Origin: Kumtagia sp963820075
Lineage (GTDB): Bacteria > Pseudomonadota > Alphaproteobacteria > Rhizobiales > Rhizobiaceae
Length of the DNA: 64,000 bases
Direction: 5' to 3'
Assembly: GCA_963820075.1 (NCBI GenBank)
Contig: CAWFYS010000001.1
Coordinates: 1-64,000, forward strand
Position numbers and translations under genes: made by a program. The notes under the pieces were generated by a model. That model was given only the letters and a program-made list of their open reading frames with translations. It did not search any database and was not told the DNA's origin. Below are positions 36,892 to 49,105 of the stretch, one piece after another; the first letter of the stretch is position 1, and the number at the start of each line of letters is the position of its first letter.

Positions 36892-38233
36892 ATGTCATGG
36901 TACAGCAAGGTAGCGTGGTCGGAAGGGCTGTTTCTTCGCCAGCATCATTTCCAGCAGAACGACCGCTATTTCGAGCGGCTGCTCGAGAACCGGGTGCGCC
37001 AGCTCGGCGCCTATCCGTGGGGCTTCGCGCAGATCGAGATCGATCGCGACCTCGCCCAGCAGAACAAATTCGCGCTGCGCCGCGCCAGCGGCGTCTTCCA
37101 GGACGGCACGCCCTTCGACATGCCGGGCTCGAGCCCGCTGCCGCTGCCGATCGACGTGCCGGCCGGGCGTCGACAAGCAGATCGTCTGGCTGATCATGCC
37201 GGCCGCCGTCGTCAACGGCCGCGAGGTCGACATGGCCGAGGCGCACGTCAGCGGCAGCCGCTACATCCGCGACCTCGAGACGATCATCAATTCGTCCTCC
37301 GGCATGCATGTCGAGCAGGAGATCGAAGTCGCGCATCCGCGCGCCACCTTCGAAATCCGCAAGACGGCCGAAGCCCGGCTCCCATTGCCTGCAGGGTCGC
37401 CCGCATTCTCGAAGTGCGCGACAAGACGATCGTCTTCGACGAGACCTTCGCGCCGCCGGTGCTCGCCACGCCATGCGCATCCGGTCGTCGCCGGCTGGAT
37501 CGAGCGGGTCATCGGCTGGATGGACACCAAGCTGGAGACGCTGTCGCGCTACGCCGCCGATCCGAGCTCCGGCGGCGGCCTGCAGACCTTCGACTATTTC
37601 ATGCTGCAGATGCTGAACCGCGAGATCAATGTGGTGAAGCACATGCGCGCTTCGCAGTTCGTCCATCCCGGTCGAGTTCTACAAGGAACTGCTGCGGATT
37701 TCCGGCGAGCTCTGGACGTTCTCGCCCAAGCGCCTCGCGCCGGAATATGCCGACTACGACCAGGATGCGCTCGAAACGGTGTTCGAGCCGGTGCTGTCCG
37801 ACATCCAGCGGCTGCTCAGCCTCGACATCGGCCGCGCCATCCGCCTCGACCTGGTCGAGAAGGCGCCCAACGCCTATCGTCGCCACGGTGCCCGACCGCA
37901 CGCTGTTCCGCAACGCCACCTTCGTCGTCGAGGTGGCGGCGTCGAAGCCGCTGACGCAGATCCAGCAGCAGTTCCCGGCGCTGTGCAAGGTCGGCCCGAA
38001 CACCAAGATGAACGAGATCGTGCAGACGCATCTGCCCGGCATCGAGCTCGTCCACATGCCGACGCCGCCGCGCCAGATCCGCGCGATCTCGGACCACGTC
38101 TATTTCTATCTCGACAAGTCGTCGGCGCTCTGGCCTGAATTCAGCGTGGCCAGCGGCATGGGCCTGCATTTCGCCGGTGACTGGCCGGGCCTGCGTGCTC
38201 GATCTGTGGGCGATCATGGAAGACCGGAGATGA
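36892..38233 (+). CDS. tssK: T6SS baseplate protein TssK, multiply frameshifted
   Basis: Starts MSWYSKVAWSEGLFLRQHHFQQ, the TssK hallmark. The protein can be read through only by removing single bases near 37166, 37375, 37382, 37471, 37668, 37875 and 38194; the seven removals turn 1342 nt into 1335 nt, exactly 444 residues plus stop, the usual length. Restored segments include VDKQIVWL, LDIGRAIRLDLVEKAPN and MPTPPRQIRAISDHVYFYLD. TssK connects the baseplate to the TssLM membrane complex. The stop overlaps the tssL start (ATGA, 38230-38233). Confidence 0.92.
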
Positions 38234-39853
38234 GCGGCAAGGACGATCCATTCGGTTCGGGCGGCAAGACGGTCATCCGTCCGAACCCGGCGGCGGCCTC
38301 GTCCCGACTCCGGCCGCGACCAATGTCGGCGCCGGCTCCGCCGCCACGCCCGGCGCCGCCATCTCCGGATGGCGACAGCCGCCGCCGCCGCCGCAGGCGC
38401 CACCGCATTCGCCGCTCGGCGCGCCGTCGCCTATGGTTCGCCGGCAAGCCGACATACGGCGCGCCGCAGTCGCCGGTCCATTCGCCGATGCCGGCGCAGC
38501 CGGATTCGGCGCGCTACGGCATGCCCGGGCACCGGACGACTGGATGCAATCGCGGCAAGGCCAGCGTCTTCTTCCCGGAACCGCGCCGCGAGGCGCCGCC
38601 GCAGCCCGCGCGAGAAGATCCCGCTCGAAGTCGCGCTCAACGCCCGCGACGGCGGCGAGTATTCCGCCTCCAATCCGATCACCGCCGCGGCCGCGCCGCT
38701 GCTGATCCTGCTCGGCCGGCTGCGGCTGTTGATCGTCGACATGCAGGCCGTGCCGCTGATGAACCATGTCGCGCAGGAGATCCGCGACTTCGAGAAGAAG
38801 GCCGGCGAGGCCGGCGTGTCCGCAGGAAGACATGCAGGTCGCGAAATACGCGCTCTGCGGCACCGCCGACGACATCGTCCAGAACCTGCCGGGCACCGAC
38901 CGGCATGTCTGGATGCAGTATTCGCATGCTGGCGCAGTTCTTCCAGGTGCGCACCTCGGGCGTCGGCTTCTTCGAGGAGCTGAAGAAGATCCTCGCCAAT
39001 CCGGCGCCGCGCTACGACCTGCTCGAACTGATGCATGCCTGCCTGTCGCTCGGCTTCGAAGGCCAGTATCGCGGCGCGGCCGGCGGCGACACCGAGCTGC
39101 AGCGCGTGCGCCGCGACGTCTACCAGACGCTGCGCCATCTGCGCACCCGCAACGACGACGACATCTCGCCGCGCTGGCGGGCATGGCGAAGCTGATGCGC
39201 GATGTGGGCGCGCGCATCCCGGTCTGGGTCGATCGCCGGCGTCGCCGGCGCCGGCCCTGGTCGGCATCTATTTCCTGCTGCGCTTCCTCATCAGCGACGA
39301 CGGCGAGGCGCTTGCCGCGCGGCTGATCGCGCTCAATCCCGGCGACGCGATCACGATCGAGCGCGCCGCCTTCGTTCCGTTCACGCGGACCGGACCTCAC
39401 CAACACAACGCAGCTCGAGCGCATCCGGGCGGCACTCGACGCCGGAGATCGCGGCCGGCGGCCTCGCCGTCGAGCCGGTCGGCGACAAGATCGTCGTGCA
39501 GGTCAACAATCTGCTGCTGTTTGCCTCCGGCAAGGCCGATGTGAGCCAGGAATTCGAGCCGGTCGCCGCGCGAATCGCCGAGGCGCTCGACCAGGAGCCG
39601 GGTCCGATCCACGTCATCGGCCACACCGACAATGTGAAGCCGAAGGCGTCCAGCGCCGTTCAAGTCGAACTTCGACCTGTCGGTGGCGCGCGCCAAGGCG
39701 GTCGAGAAGATCATCGGACCGAAGCTGACCGATCCGGCGCGCGTCAGCGTCGAGGGCAGGGGCGAGGACGAGCCGATCGCCGACAACAAGACGCCGGAAG
39801 GCCGTGCGAAGAACCGGCGGGTTGAAGTCATGATCCCGCGCGCGGAGGAATAG
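38230..39853 (+). CDS. tssL: T6SS membrane protein TssL with C-terminal OmpA domain, multiply frameshifted
   Basis: Inner-membrane DotU-type protein of the membrane complex. The N-terminus MSGKDDPFGSGGKTVIRPNP places Thr at residue 14 in the context phosphorylated by PpkA in Agrobacterium TssL. A Pro/Gln-rich stretch follows, then the DotU domain (LMNHVAQEIRDFEKKAG, YALCGTADDIVQ, FEGQYRG), one membrane helix (WVIAGVAGAGLVGIYFLLRF after repair) and an OmpA-like domain (LLFASGKADV, IHVIGHTDNVKP, NRRVEVMIPR) that binds peptidoglycan. Single extra bases break the frame at many points, for example near 39229, 39391, 39442 and 39660. Confidence 0.92.
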
Positions 39854-39889
39854 CCGTGGCAGTGGCAGTCGGCGGGCCGCGGTCAGCGC

Positions 39890-42800
39890 ATGAAGAAGTG
39901 GCTTCTGCAGGATTGCGATTCGTGCGTCGGCCTGCTGGCCTTCGCGCGCGATCGTCTGGTTCGCCGGTCCGCTGATCGGCTACGAGCGACATTCGTCCGC
40001 TCGATCCGGTCTGGGTTCGCCTGCTCATCATCTTCATCGTGCTTCGCGATCGTCGGCGGCGTCTACGGCTTCAAATACTGGCGGCGGCGCCGGGCGGCCA
40101 AGGCGCTGGAGGCCGCACTCGCCGAAAGCGAGGGCAGAGCAGGGCGACGGCAAGGTTCTCGGCGAGCGCATGACCGAAGCGCTCGAGACGCTGAAGCGCT
40201 CGAGCGGCAAGCGCAACTACCTCTACGACCTGCCCTGGTACATCATCATCGGCCCGCCGGGCGCCGGCAAGACGACGGCGCTCGTCAATTCCGGCCTGAA
40301 GTTTCCGCTGGCCGGCGCCGACGGCGGCAAGGCGGTCGCCGGCACCGGCGGCACGCGCTACTGCGACTGGTGGTTCACCGAGGACGCGGTGCTGATCGAC
40401 ACCGCCGGGCGCTACACCACGCAGGATTCCGACAGCGAGGTCGACAAGAAGAGCTGGCTTTCCTTCCTGTCGCTGCTCAAGACGCAGCGCGCCAAGCAGC
40501 CGATCAACGGCGTCATCCTGGCGATCAGCCTCGAAGACCTCATGAAGCTCGACGGCCAGCAGCTCGCCGAGCACGCGACCGCGATCCGCAAGCGGCTGCT
40601 CGAACTGCACCAGGAACTGAAGATCGACTTCCCGGTCTATGCGCTGTTCACCAAGGCCGACCTGATCGCCGGCTTCGCCGAGTATTTCGGCAACTTCACC
40701 GAGAGCGCGCCGCCGCAAGGTCTGGGGCGCGACCTTCCAGACCGAGGACCGCAAGAAGAACATGGTCGGCGAGGTACCGGCCGAGTTCGACGCTGCTGGT
40801 GAGGCGCCTGACCGAGGAAGTCGCCGACCGGCTGCATGAGGAGCCCGACCCGATCTCGCGCATCGCGATCTTCGGCTTCCCGGCGCAGTTCGCGCTGCTC
40901 AAGGACGCGCGTCGCCGATTTCCTGAACAGGATCTTCGAGCCGACCCGCTATCAGGTCAACGCCAATCTGCGCGGCTTCTATTTCTCCTCCGGCACCCAG
41001 GAAGGCACGCCGATCGACCAGGTGCTCGGCGTCGATCGGCCGCAGCTTCGGCGAGACGGCGCACGGCTCGCAGCTGTCCGGGCAGCGGCAAGAGCTTCTT
41101 CCTGCACGACCTGCTGACCAAGGTGATCTTCGCCGAGGCCGGCTGGGTCTCGCGCGACATGAGCGCGGTGCGCCGCGCCGCGATCCTGCGCTATGGCGCG
41201 CTGGCGCTGATCGGCATCGTGTCGGCGCTGGCCTGCTCGGCGCCTGGGGCTGGAGCTTCGCCAGCAACAAGTCGCTGATCGCGTCGACCGACAGCTGCGG
41301 CCGAACAGTACCGCGTCAACGCCGACCGCGCAGCTGAAGACCACGACGGTTTCCGACATCGAACTGTCGAACGTCGCCGGCGTGCTCGACATGCTGCGCA
41401 CACATGCCGGTCGGCTACGACAATCGCGACCAGCCGACGCCGATGCGCGAGACCTTCGGCCTCGGCCAGCGCGGCCGCCTGGTCTCGGCATCGCGAGACC
41501 ACCTACCGCCAGGCGCTGGAGCGCATGTTCCGCTCGCGCCTGATCCTCGGCTGGAGCGGCAGATCGAAGCCAGCATGAACGATCCGATGGTCGCTCTACG
41601 AGACGCTCAAGGTCTATCTGATGCTTGGCGGCAAGGCGCCGAAGGTCGACGACGATCTGGTCGACGACCTGGATGCGCAAGGACTGGGAGGAGAACCTCT
41701 ATCCCGGCCCGAACAACCGCAGCGCTGCGCGAGGACCTGACCAGCATCTGCGCGCCATGCTCGATCTTGACGTCGGCCACAAGCCGACCTTCGAGCTCAA
41801 CGGCCCGCTGGTCGAATCGGCGCAGCGCTCGCTGGCGCGCATGAACATGGCCGACCGCGCCTATGCGCTGATCAAGACCGCCTCCTATTCGGCGCCGATC
41901 GAGAATTTCTCCGTGGTCGCCGCGCGGCGGGCCGGACACCGCGCTGGTGTTCGAGACCGTCGACGGCACGCGAACTCGACAAGCTGGTCGTGCCCGGCTT
42001 CTACACCTATGCCGGCTTCCAGGACTTCTTCATTCCGACCAGCTCGCCGCGGTCGCCGACAAGATCGAGGGCGAGAAATGGGTGATGGGCGAGTTCGGCG
42101 AGCAGAAGGGCGTCGAGGAGCAGTTCGGCCAGCTCGGTCCGGTGCTGATCGAGCGCTACGGCAAGGATTTCGTCGACGCGTGGAACAAGGTTCTCGACAA
42201 TCTCAAGCTGAAGTCGATGTCGGCCGACAAGCCGCAATACCTGGCGCTGTCGGCGGCCTCCTCGCCGACCTCGCCGATCAGGCAGCTGTTCGAGGCCGTC
42301 GCGCCTCGAAACGCAGCTGACGCGCGAGCCGGCCGAGGGAGAACTGGCGGGCGATCTGCCGAGCAATCTGCCGACCGTCAGCGACGATGCCACGGACGCC
42401 GGCGAAGACGATCGCGAAATATGCCGCCGACCGGGCCGCGGCGCGCGCAGACCGGACTTGGCGCGCATCGGCATCGACCTGGCGATGAAGAAGTCGCAAA
42501 GCCGCGCCGGCGGCACCTTCGGCGTCCGCGCCGGCCCGCCAGATTCCCGGCGCCAATATCGAGGCGCAGTTCCGGCCCTTCCACGAACTGGTGAAGGGCG
42601 ATCCGGGCAAGCGGCCGATCGATACGCTGATCCAGAATTTCTACGAGGTCTACCAGAGCCTGGTGCTGGCGGCGACCAACCCGTCGCAGGCCGACCGCGC
42701 CAACGCCAACCTGCAGATGCAGGTCGTCAATCTGCGCGCCAACGCCTCGCGCCTGCCGCGGCCGGTGGCCCGCATGGTCAACGCCGCCGTCGACGATTTC

Positions 42801-43532
42801 GAGGGCGACGCCGCCAGCAACTCGCTCGCGCAGCTCAACCAGATGCTGAACAGCACCGTGACGCGCACCTGCGAGCAGGTCATCGCCAACCGTTATCCCT
42901 TCGCGCAAGGACAGCGAGCGCGACGTGCCGATGCAGGACTTCGCCCGCCTCTTCGCGCCGAACGGCGTGATCGACCGCTTCTTTGCCCAGAACCTCGCGC
43001 CGATGGTCGACATGAGCGGCAAGGACTGGGTCTGGAAGGAGGACACGCGGCTCGGCCGCGAACTGTCGAAGACCACGCTGCAAGGAGTTCCAGCGCGCCG
43101 CCGAGATCCGCGACGCCTTCTTCCCGCAGGGCGGCGCGATGCCGACGGTCAGTCTGACGATCACGCCTTTCTCGCTGAACGGCGCGGCCGACATGGCGCT
43201 GCTCAACATCAACGGCCAGGTGGTCCAGAGCACGCAGGTCGGCGGCCTGCCGGTCTACCATCCAGTGGCCGGGCAGCATGGTCTCGGCGGCTCGGTCAGC
43301 ATCAGCTTGACGCCGGAGATGCCCGGCCGCGCCTCGACGGTCGCTGACCGAGGGCCGTGGGCGTTCATGCGGCTGCTCGAATACGGATCGGTGTCGCAAG
43401 ACCGCGGACGATATGCGGGCGCGCTTCGTGATCGGCGGCCGCGACGTCATCTACACGATCCAGGTCGGTTCGGTCGCCAATCCGTTCTTCCTGCCGGCGC
43501 TTACGCAGTTCACTTGCCCGACGGGATTGTGA
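39890..43532 (+). CDS. tssM: T6SS membrane protein TssM (IcmF), multiply frameshifted
   Basis: About 1190 residues once extra bases are removed. The cytoplasmic part has Walker A (IIIGPPGAGKTTAL), Walker B region (VLIDTAGRYTTQ) and NGVILAISLEDLM. After a second membrane region come periplasmic IcmF segments (AYALIKTASYSAPIENF, GDPGKRPIDTLIQNFYEVYQ). The C-terminal domain (PTVSLTITPFSLNG) ends FFLPALTQFTCPTGL. TssM spans the envelope and, with TssL, forms the channel base. The extreme N-terminus before residue 50 is unclear because of frame breaks; a start upstream of 39890 is possible. Confidence 0.92.
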
Positions 43533-43533
43533 C

Positions 43534-44213
43534 ATGGGCTTCGGTCTGTTCGGAAAGCTGCCGCAGAAACGCGACTTCATCGCCCTCGGCATTCCCGGAC
43601 GCCATCCTGTCACCCCTCGAGACCTGGCTGCAGACGGCGGTGGCGGCGAGCCGCAGCGAGCTCGGCCGCGGCTGGGAAGCAGCTCTATCTCGTCGCGCCG
43701 ATCTGGCGTTTCTGGATCGGCGCCGAGTTCTTCGGGGCAAACTGCGCCGGCGCGCTGATGCCGTCGGTCGACGGCATCGGGCGGTTCTTTCCCGCTGCTG
43801 GCGCTCTACACCTGCGAGGCGGGCGAGAGCCTGCCGCCGCCTTCCTATGCGCCGCAGGAAAAATGGTTCGCGGCGATCGAGGCGCGGCTGCTCAGCGTCC
43901 TGGACGAGGATGCCGCACCCGCGGTCGACGCGCGTGCTTGCCGGCCTGCCTGCTCCTGCCCTGGACCGGCTGGCGCCGAACGCGCGCCGCGGCGACCTTC
44001 AAGGGCGGGCCGCATCTGGCAGGCGGGGCAGGACACGCGACACGCCGAGCTTTCTGGCGTCCATCTTCGAGGACGACTACCGCGCAGGTGGCGCGCGGCG
44101 CAGCTATCTGGTGGGGCCGGGCAACGACCGAGCGCGGCCCGGTGCTGCACGCAAGAAACGGCCTGCCCGATCCTTATTTCCATACGCGCATGCTTCGGGT
44201 TGTGGCAGACTGA
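43534..44213 (+). CDS. tagF: T6SS-associated protein TagF, multiply frameshifted
   Basis: Starts MGFGLFGKLPQKRDFIALG, typical of the TagF family. After removal of extra bases the reading continues as LSPLETWLQTAVAASRSELG, APIWRFWIGAEFFG, GRFFPLLALYTCEAGESLPP and WFAAIEARLLSVLDEDA, ending FHTRMLRVVAD. TagF is a cytoplasmic repressor of T6SS assembly acting after translation, opposed by the PpkA pathway. It begins one base after the tssM stop. Confidence 0.88.
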
Positions 44214-44321
44214 CGTGACTGCCGGCGTGCAGCGCGCCGCAGGCTGTTTTGCCACCGGCCCTTTCGGCTGTATGGTGCGTCCGAGCGACGTGAACGCAGT
44301 ACTGCTACGCGGTTCGCGACA

Positions 44322-45113
44322 GTGAACGGACGGTTCTTCGCTTTGACACTTGGGCCGTCAGCGACACGGGCTGCGTGCGCGAGCTCAACGAGGACCGGTA
44401 CCTGATCGAGCCGCGCAGCGGCCTTTGGCTGGTCGCCGACGGCATGGGCGGCCACGACGCCGGCGAGATCGCGTCCGCCAGCATCGTCGAACATCTCGCG
44501 CACGCTCGGCATCGCCAGCTCGGCGCCGGATCTGCGGGCCCGCTTCGAGGACCGGCTCGTGCGCGCCAACGCCCAGATTCGGGCAGATCGCGCAAGCGCG
44601 CGGCGGCACGACGATCGGCTCGACGGTCGCGGCGCTGCTCACCTTCGACCGGCAATTCGCCTGCATCTGGCTCGGCGACAGCCGCGTCTACCTGGTGCGC
44701 GACGGCGCGATCACGCAGTTGTCGCACGATCACACGGAGGTGCAGGAACTGCTCGACCGCGGCGTCATCACGCCGGAGGAGGCGCGTGTCTGGCCGCGCC
44801 GCAACGTGATCACGCGCGCCGTCGGCGTCGAGGACGGACATCGCGATCGGACATCGAGCATGGCCAGACTCGGCCGGGCGACATGTTCGTGCTCTGCACG
44901 CGACGGCCTGACCGCGCATGTCACGCGATGCCGAGATACTGAGCGCGGCCACTTCGCCGACGCGCCGCGAGAGGCCTGCGAAGCATTGCTCGACATGGTG
45001 CTGGAGCGCGGCGGCACCGACAATGTGACGGTCATCGTGGTCACATGCCGACGATGCGATCGAGGCTGCCGAGCGAGGACCGCAACCTCTGTGCAGCTGA
45101 TGGGCCTGGATAG
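44322..45113 (+). CDS. pppA: PP2C-type Ser/Thr phosphatase PppA, multiply frameshifted
   Basis: PPM-fold phosphatase. Motifs across frames: NEDRYLIEP, WLVADGMGGHDAGEIAS (metal-binding Asp-Gly), GSTVAALLTFDRQFACIWLGDSRVYLVRDG (seen as CIWLGDSRVYLVR), LSHDHTEVQELLDRGVI and GTDNVTVIVV. It should reverse PpkA phosphorylation of T6SS targets. The start GTG at 44322 is inferred from the frame leading into FDTWAVSDTG. The exact stop is uncertain (45100 or 45113) because a frame break lies just before it. Confidence 0.88.
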
Positions 45114-45118
45114 GCGCC

Positions 45119-47327
45119 ATGTCCGCTGACGACAAAACGACGCTGATGCCGGCGCCCGAGGGCGTGGCGGTCGGGCACGCAGCTCAGCGGCATCTACGAA
45201 CTCGACGAGCGCATCGCCGCCGGCGGCATGGGCGAGGTCTTTCGCGGCCACAACATCCAGACCGGCGACCCGGTGGCGATCAAGATCGTTCTGCCGGAGT
45301 TCGCGCGCGACACGATGATCCTGTCGCTGTTCCGCAAGGAAGCGTCGATCCTCAACCATCTCTCGCACGACGCCATCGTCCGCTACCACGTCTTCGCCAT
45401 CGACCAGGCGATCGGGCCGGCCCTATCTCGCGATGGAATTCGTCGACGGCCTGTCGCTGGTCGACATGTATCGCGCGCGGCCCGATGTCGCCGCAGGACG
45501 CCCGCGACGCTGCTTGCCCGCCTCGCCTCCGGCCTCGCCGCGGCGCATGAAGCCGGCGTCATCCACCGCGACCTTTCGCCCGACAACATCATCCTGCCGG
45601 GCGGCAAGGTCGAGCCGCGCCAAGATCATCGATTTCGGCATCGCCCGCTCGGCCAGTGTCGGCGGCGGGACGCTGCTCGGCGGCGTGTTCGCCGGCAAGT
45701 ACAATTTCGTCTCGCCCGAGCAGCTCGGCATGTATGGCGGCGAGATCACCGAGCAGCTCGGACATCTACAGCCTCGGCCTGGTCATGGCGGCGGCGCTGC
45801 GCGGCGAGCCGCTCGACATGAGCGGCAGCCAGGTCGACGTGATCGAGAAGCGGCGTTCCGTTCCCGATCTTTCCGCCGTCGATCCGGGGCTGCGTCCGGT
45901 GCTGGAAGCAATGCTCCAGCCGGATCCGCGCGACCGGCCACTGGGCATGCAGGAAATCGCGGACCGTGTGGCCCCCGAACGCGACACGCGCCGACGGTAT
46001 GAACCTACCGTGATGGCTCCGGCTGTCGCGCCGGTGGAAGCCGCCGCGCCCGAAGCCAAGCCGAACGCTGTTGCCGATCTCACCTTGGCCGGGAAGATCC
46101 CCGTCGTGGCGGAGACTGTTGCCGGAGCCAACGAGCGAAAGCCCGTTCGGCCCCTATCGCGGACCGGCGGAGCTGAAGATTCCGGAACTGGTAGCGGCGG
46201 CACCGGTTGATTTGCCCGGCGCCGGAAGGCGCAGCGGGGGAAGGGGCGGGACGGTCGCGGCCGGCCTTGCCGGCCTTCTTGCGGCGAGCGTCGCGGCCGT
46301 GGTCTGGTATGGCGGCTTCGCCGACCGGTTCCTGAAGCCCACGCCGACACCCGAACCGCCGATCGTGACGCCGGAGACGCCGCCTGGGGGTGGTGACAAG
46401 ACCGAGCCGGGCACGACGCCTGGCAACGAGTCCGGCACGACACCGGGTACAACACCACCCGGCACCGGCAAGGTGGAGCCAGGCGGGGCGACGCCCGGCA
46501 CCTCGCCGCCAGAAACCGGTGACAAGACCGAGCCGGGCACGACGCCGAGCACCACGCCGGGCACCGCGCCCGGTACGGAAAAGGTCGAACCGGGTACAGG
46601 TGCCTCGACGCCGGGCACGACGGAGCAGCCCGAGATTGGCGGCGGGGCCACGCCGGATACCGTCGAGCCCGAGGCCGGGCCCGCCGGGGTCGACATCGTG
46701 GCGGAGCAGATAGCGTGGCTCAAGGACTTTTCGGGCGGCGATTGTTTCTTTGCCACGGCGACGTCGATGAATGGCAAGGCGACCGAGATCGAAGGGTTCG
46801 GCGACAGCGTTGACGCCTTCAAGAACCTCCTCGCCGAGTTTACCAAGCGTTTTCAAACCGAGCCGGAAATCGGTGTGCGCTTGATCCGGCCGAAGCAATG
46901 CGCGGTGCCCCGGTTCCTGAGCGGTCTGGCGCATACCTCCGGCAACCCGCCCGACCTTACCTTGGTGAAGTACGAGCTTCTCGATCGCGATCCGATGAGC
47001 GGCGAGGTGCAGATGCTGCCGTCTCGCCAGACCTATCTTATTCTCGTCGATCACGACGGCGTCGCCCACAATCTGGATCGCATCCTCAAGCGTGATGGCG
47101 ACCTGGCGAAATTCAGTATCGCCTTGGGGCTCGGTACCGGAAAGGACGAGGACAAGGGCGCTGTCCCGCAGATTTTGTTGGCCTTGGCCACGTCACAGCA
47201 GTTGGAAGCGATGCAGGTGACCGCGCCGACCCCGGCGGCCGACCTTCTGCCGCGCATCCTGGACGAGATCAATTCCAAGAAGATGGATGGAGCGGCAACC
47301 GCCCGCTACTTTCGCATCAGAGGATAA
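45119..47327 (+). CDS. ppkA: T6SS Ser/Thr protein kinase PpkA with periplasmic C-terminal domain, frameshifted
   Basis: Kinase domain (about residues 20-290): IAAGGMGEVFRGH, VAIKIV (Lys), VIHRDLSPDNI (catalytic loop), IDFGIARSA (DFG) and NFVSPEQLGMYGG. Then a membrane helix (VAAGLAGLLAASVAAVVWYG), a Thr/Pro/Gly/Glu repeat linker of about 100 residues, and a periplasmic domain from FSGGDCFFATATS to LATSQQLEAM. From about 46150 to the end the frame is unbroken. PpkA phosphorylates T6SS components and starts assembly. Its C-terminal domain recurs in the TonB-like protein encoded convergently next door. Confidence 0.92.
46350..46650 (+). repeat. low-complexity Thr/Pro/Gly/Glu coding repeat within ppkA
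   Basis: GDKTEPGTTPG-type and KVEPG-type units recur (GDKTEPGTTP twice, KVEPG twice, many TTPG). The segment links the membrane helix to the periplasmic domain and is expected to be extended, letting the domain reach across the periplasm. The alanine/proline-rich linker of the neighbouring TonB-like protein is similar in placement but not in sequence. Confidence 0.7.
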
Positions 47328-47340
47328 CCGTACCCGCTCG

Positions 47341-49105
47341 CTACCGCACGACGAACGAGGTGATGCCGAAGGCGATCGACCGGTTGCCGGCGATGATCTC
47401 GGTCGTGAGCCTGGAAAAATACTCCTCCGCCGGCATGCCGGGACGTACGGGCACGGTGCGCAGCGGGCCATCCGAGGCGATCGCCACGAGAAGTTGCACG
47501 GACGAGACCGGCGCCGAGGTTAGCGTCATCGACTCCTGGAAGGTGATGAGCGAAGTGGCTCTGGTCAGCGAACGAAGTGACGAGTTCCGCCTTGCCCTCG
47601 TCGTCGATGACAACCAGGTAGAGCGTGTCCTTGCGCAGTCCCGAAACGATCACCGGACAGCGGCTCGCCGCTTCGGATCGTCTGTTCGTTGAGCATCAGG
47701 CGCAAGCGGGAAGTTCGGATACTGCGCGAGGCTGCGCGCGAATATGAGCGCAATGCACTGCTCTTGCGACACCGGCCGTATGTCGGTCTCCAGCTTCGCC
47801 CCGGCCACCCGCTCGTACTCGGCGCCCAGTTCTCCGACAAGGCCCGGCTCCCTGGCGTAGGCTTCGACAAGAGCCTCCGTTGGCTCGGCGCTCGCCGGAA
47901 GCGGCCAGCAGACAGTCGCCGTCACCGCCCTTGTGCTCCTTCAGGAAGGTGCCGATGGCGATGCCGGGCGGCCGAGGCTGGTCAGGTTGCGGAATTTCAA
48001 GCGGCGCCAGCGGCCGCGGCAATTGCGCGACAACCATAGGCGCCTCCGTTGCGACAGGTTCGGCGAGGCCAGACGGCGCGACAACCGACGCTTCGCCATC
48101 GCTGGTGCGCGGCGCAACTGTCGGCTCGATGCTCGCACGACCCGCTGTGGCGGACGGCGCGATGACCGGCTCGTCGCCTTCGGTGCTGGGTACAGCGGTC
48201 GCCTCGAGATTGCACGACCGGCTGCCGCGGACGGCGCGAGCGAGGTGGATGGTGGCGACGAAACGGCACCAGCCGTAGGCCGGGCGGCAAGTGCCGCTTC
48301 TCCTTTCGGCGCCTCCTGTGCCGGCTCACGCGCGGATTGCGTCGGCATGGCCGCCGCCAGCGCGCCGCTAAGCGGCGCGATCGCCTCGCTGCCGCTCGCC
48401 ACTTGCGGAGTTTCCGATTCGATCGAGGCGATCGCTTCCGCCTCCGTCTGCAACGCGGACGTTGTAGGCTCACTCGATTGAAGCGGCGGAACCGTGATCG
48501 GCAATTCATCTGACTGAAGCGCCGGGACAAGTTCGTCCGACGCTACAGGTGCGGCCTCGACGGCGGACGCAGACTGGGTGACGGCCGAGGCGGATGGCGC
48601 TGCCGGGATTGCCGCCGCCACTGTTGAAGGCACCGGCGCTTCGCTGGCCGCGACCGCCGCCGAGACCCCGAGTGCTGCTTCTCGCGCTGGCGTCGGTTCG
48701 GCCGCCGTTTGCGCTTGCGAAGGTTCGAGCGTATCCGCCGCCGCGTGGGGCAGCGCAGGCTCGGCATGCACGGCGACAGCCTCGGCGCTTTGGTCCGCCG
48801 GCCGGGCGTCGGCAGATCGGCGCCCGGGCGTTGGCGCGGGGGCAGTGCTTTCGACCTCGAGCGCCGCCAACTCCGACGGGCGCGCCGCGATCGCGCTGTC
48901 CTCCGGAGCGACGGCCACGACGCTTTCGGCTATGGGGACCTGGCTGTCGCCCGTCGAAACCGCGGCGATGTTGATCTCGGTCCGACACCGCTTTCGGGCC
49001 GTCCGGCATCGGCATGGCATAAAGGATCATGCCGGCCGCGACGTGAAGCGCAATTGACCCGGCCGCGGCAACCGCCCAGAGCCCGGTTTGCGAACGCGTT
49101 GTCAT
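47341..49105 (-). CDS. TonB-like periplasm-spanning protein with PpkA-type C-terminal domain, multiply frameshifted
   Basis: An N-terminal signal-anchor (AVAAAGSIALHVAAGMILYA) precedes about 330 residues rich in Ala, Pro, Ser and Glu, the architecture of TonB/TolA. The C-terminal 190 residues, joined over several frames, read FLKEHKGGDGDCLLA, REPGLVGELGAEY, VSQEQCIALIFARSLAQYPN, TLYLVVIDDEGKAELV and VQLLVAIASDGPLRTV, ending FGITSFVVR. This is not the classical TonB C-terminal fold; it matches the PpkA C-terminus. It is last in an exbB-exbD-exbD-tonB-like operon and overlaps exbD by four bases. Confidence 0.7.

Noticed and set aside
37100..46150. Programmed +1 frameshifting or phase variation to explain broken T6SS genes
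   Set aside because: Sites share no slippery motif, the inserted base varies, and breaks occur many times per gene, as well as in unrelated genes; error is simpler.
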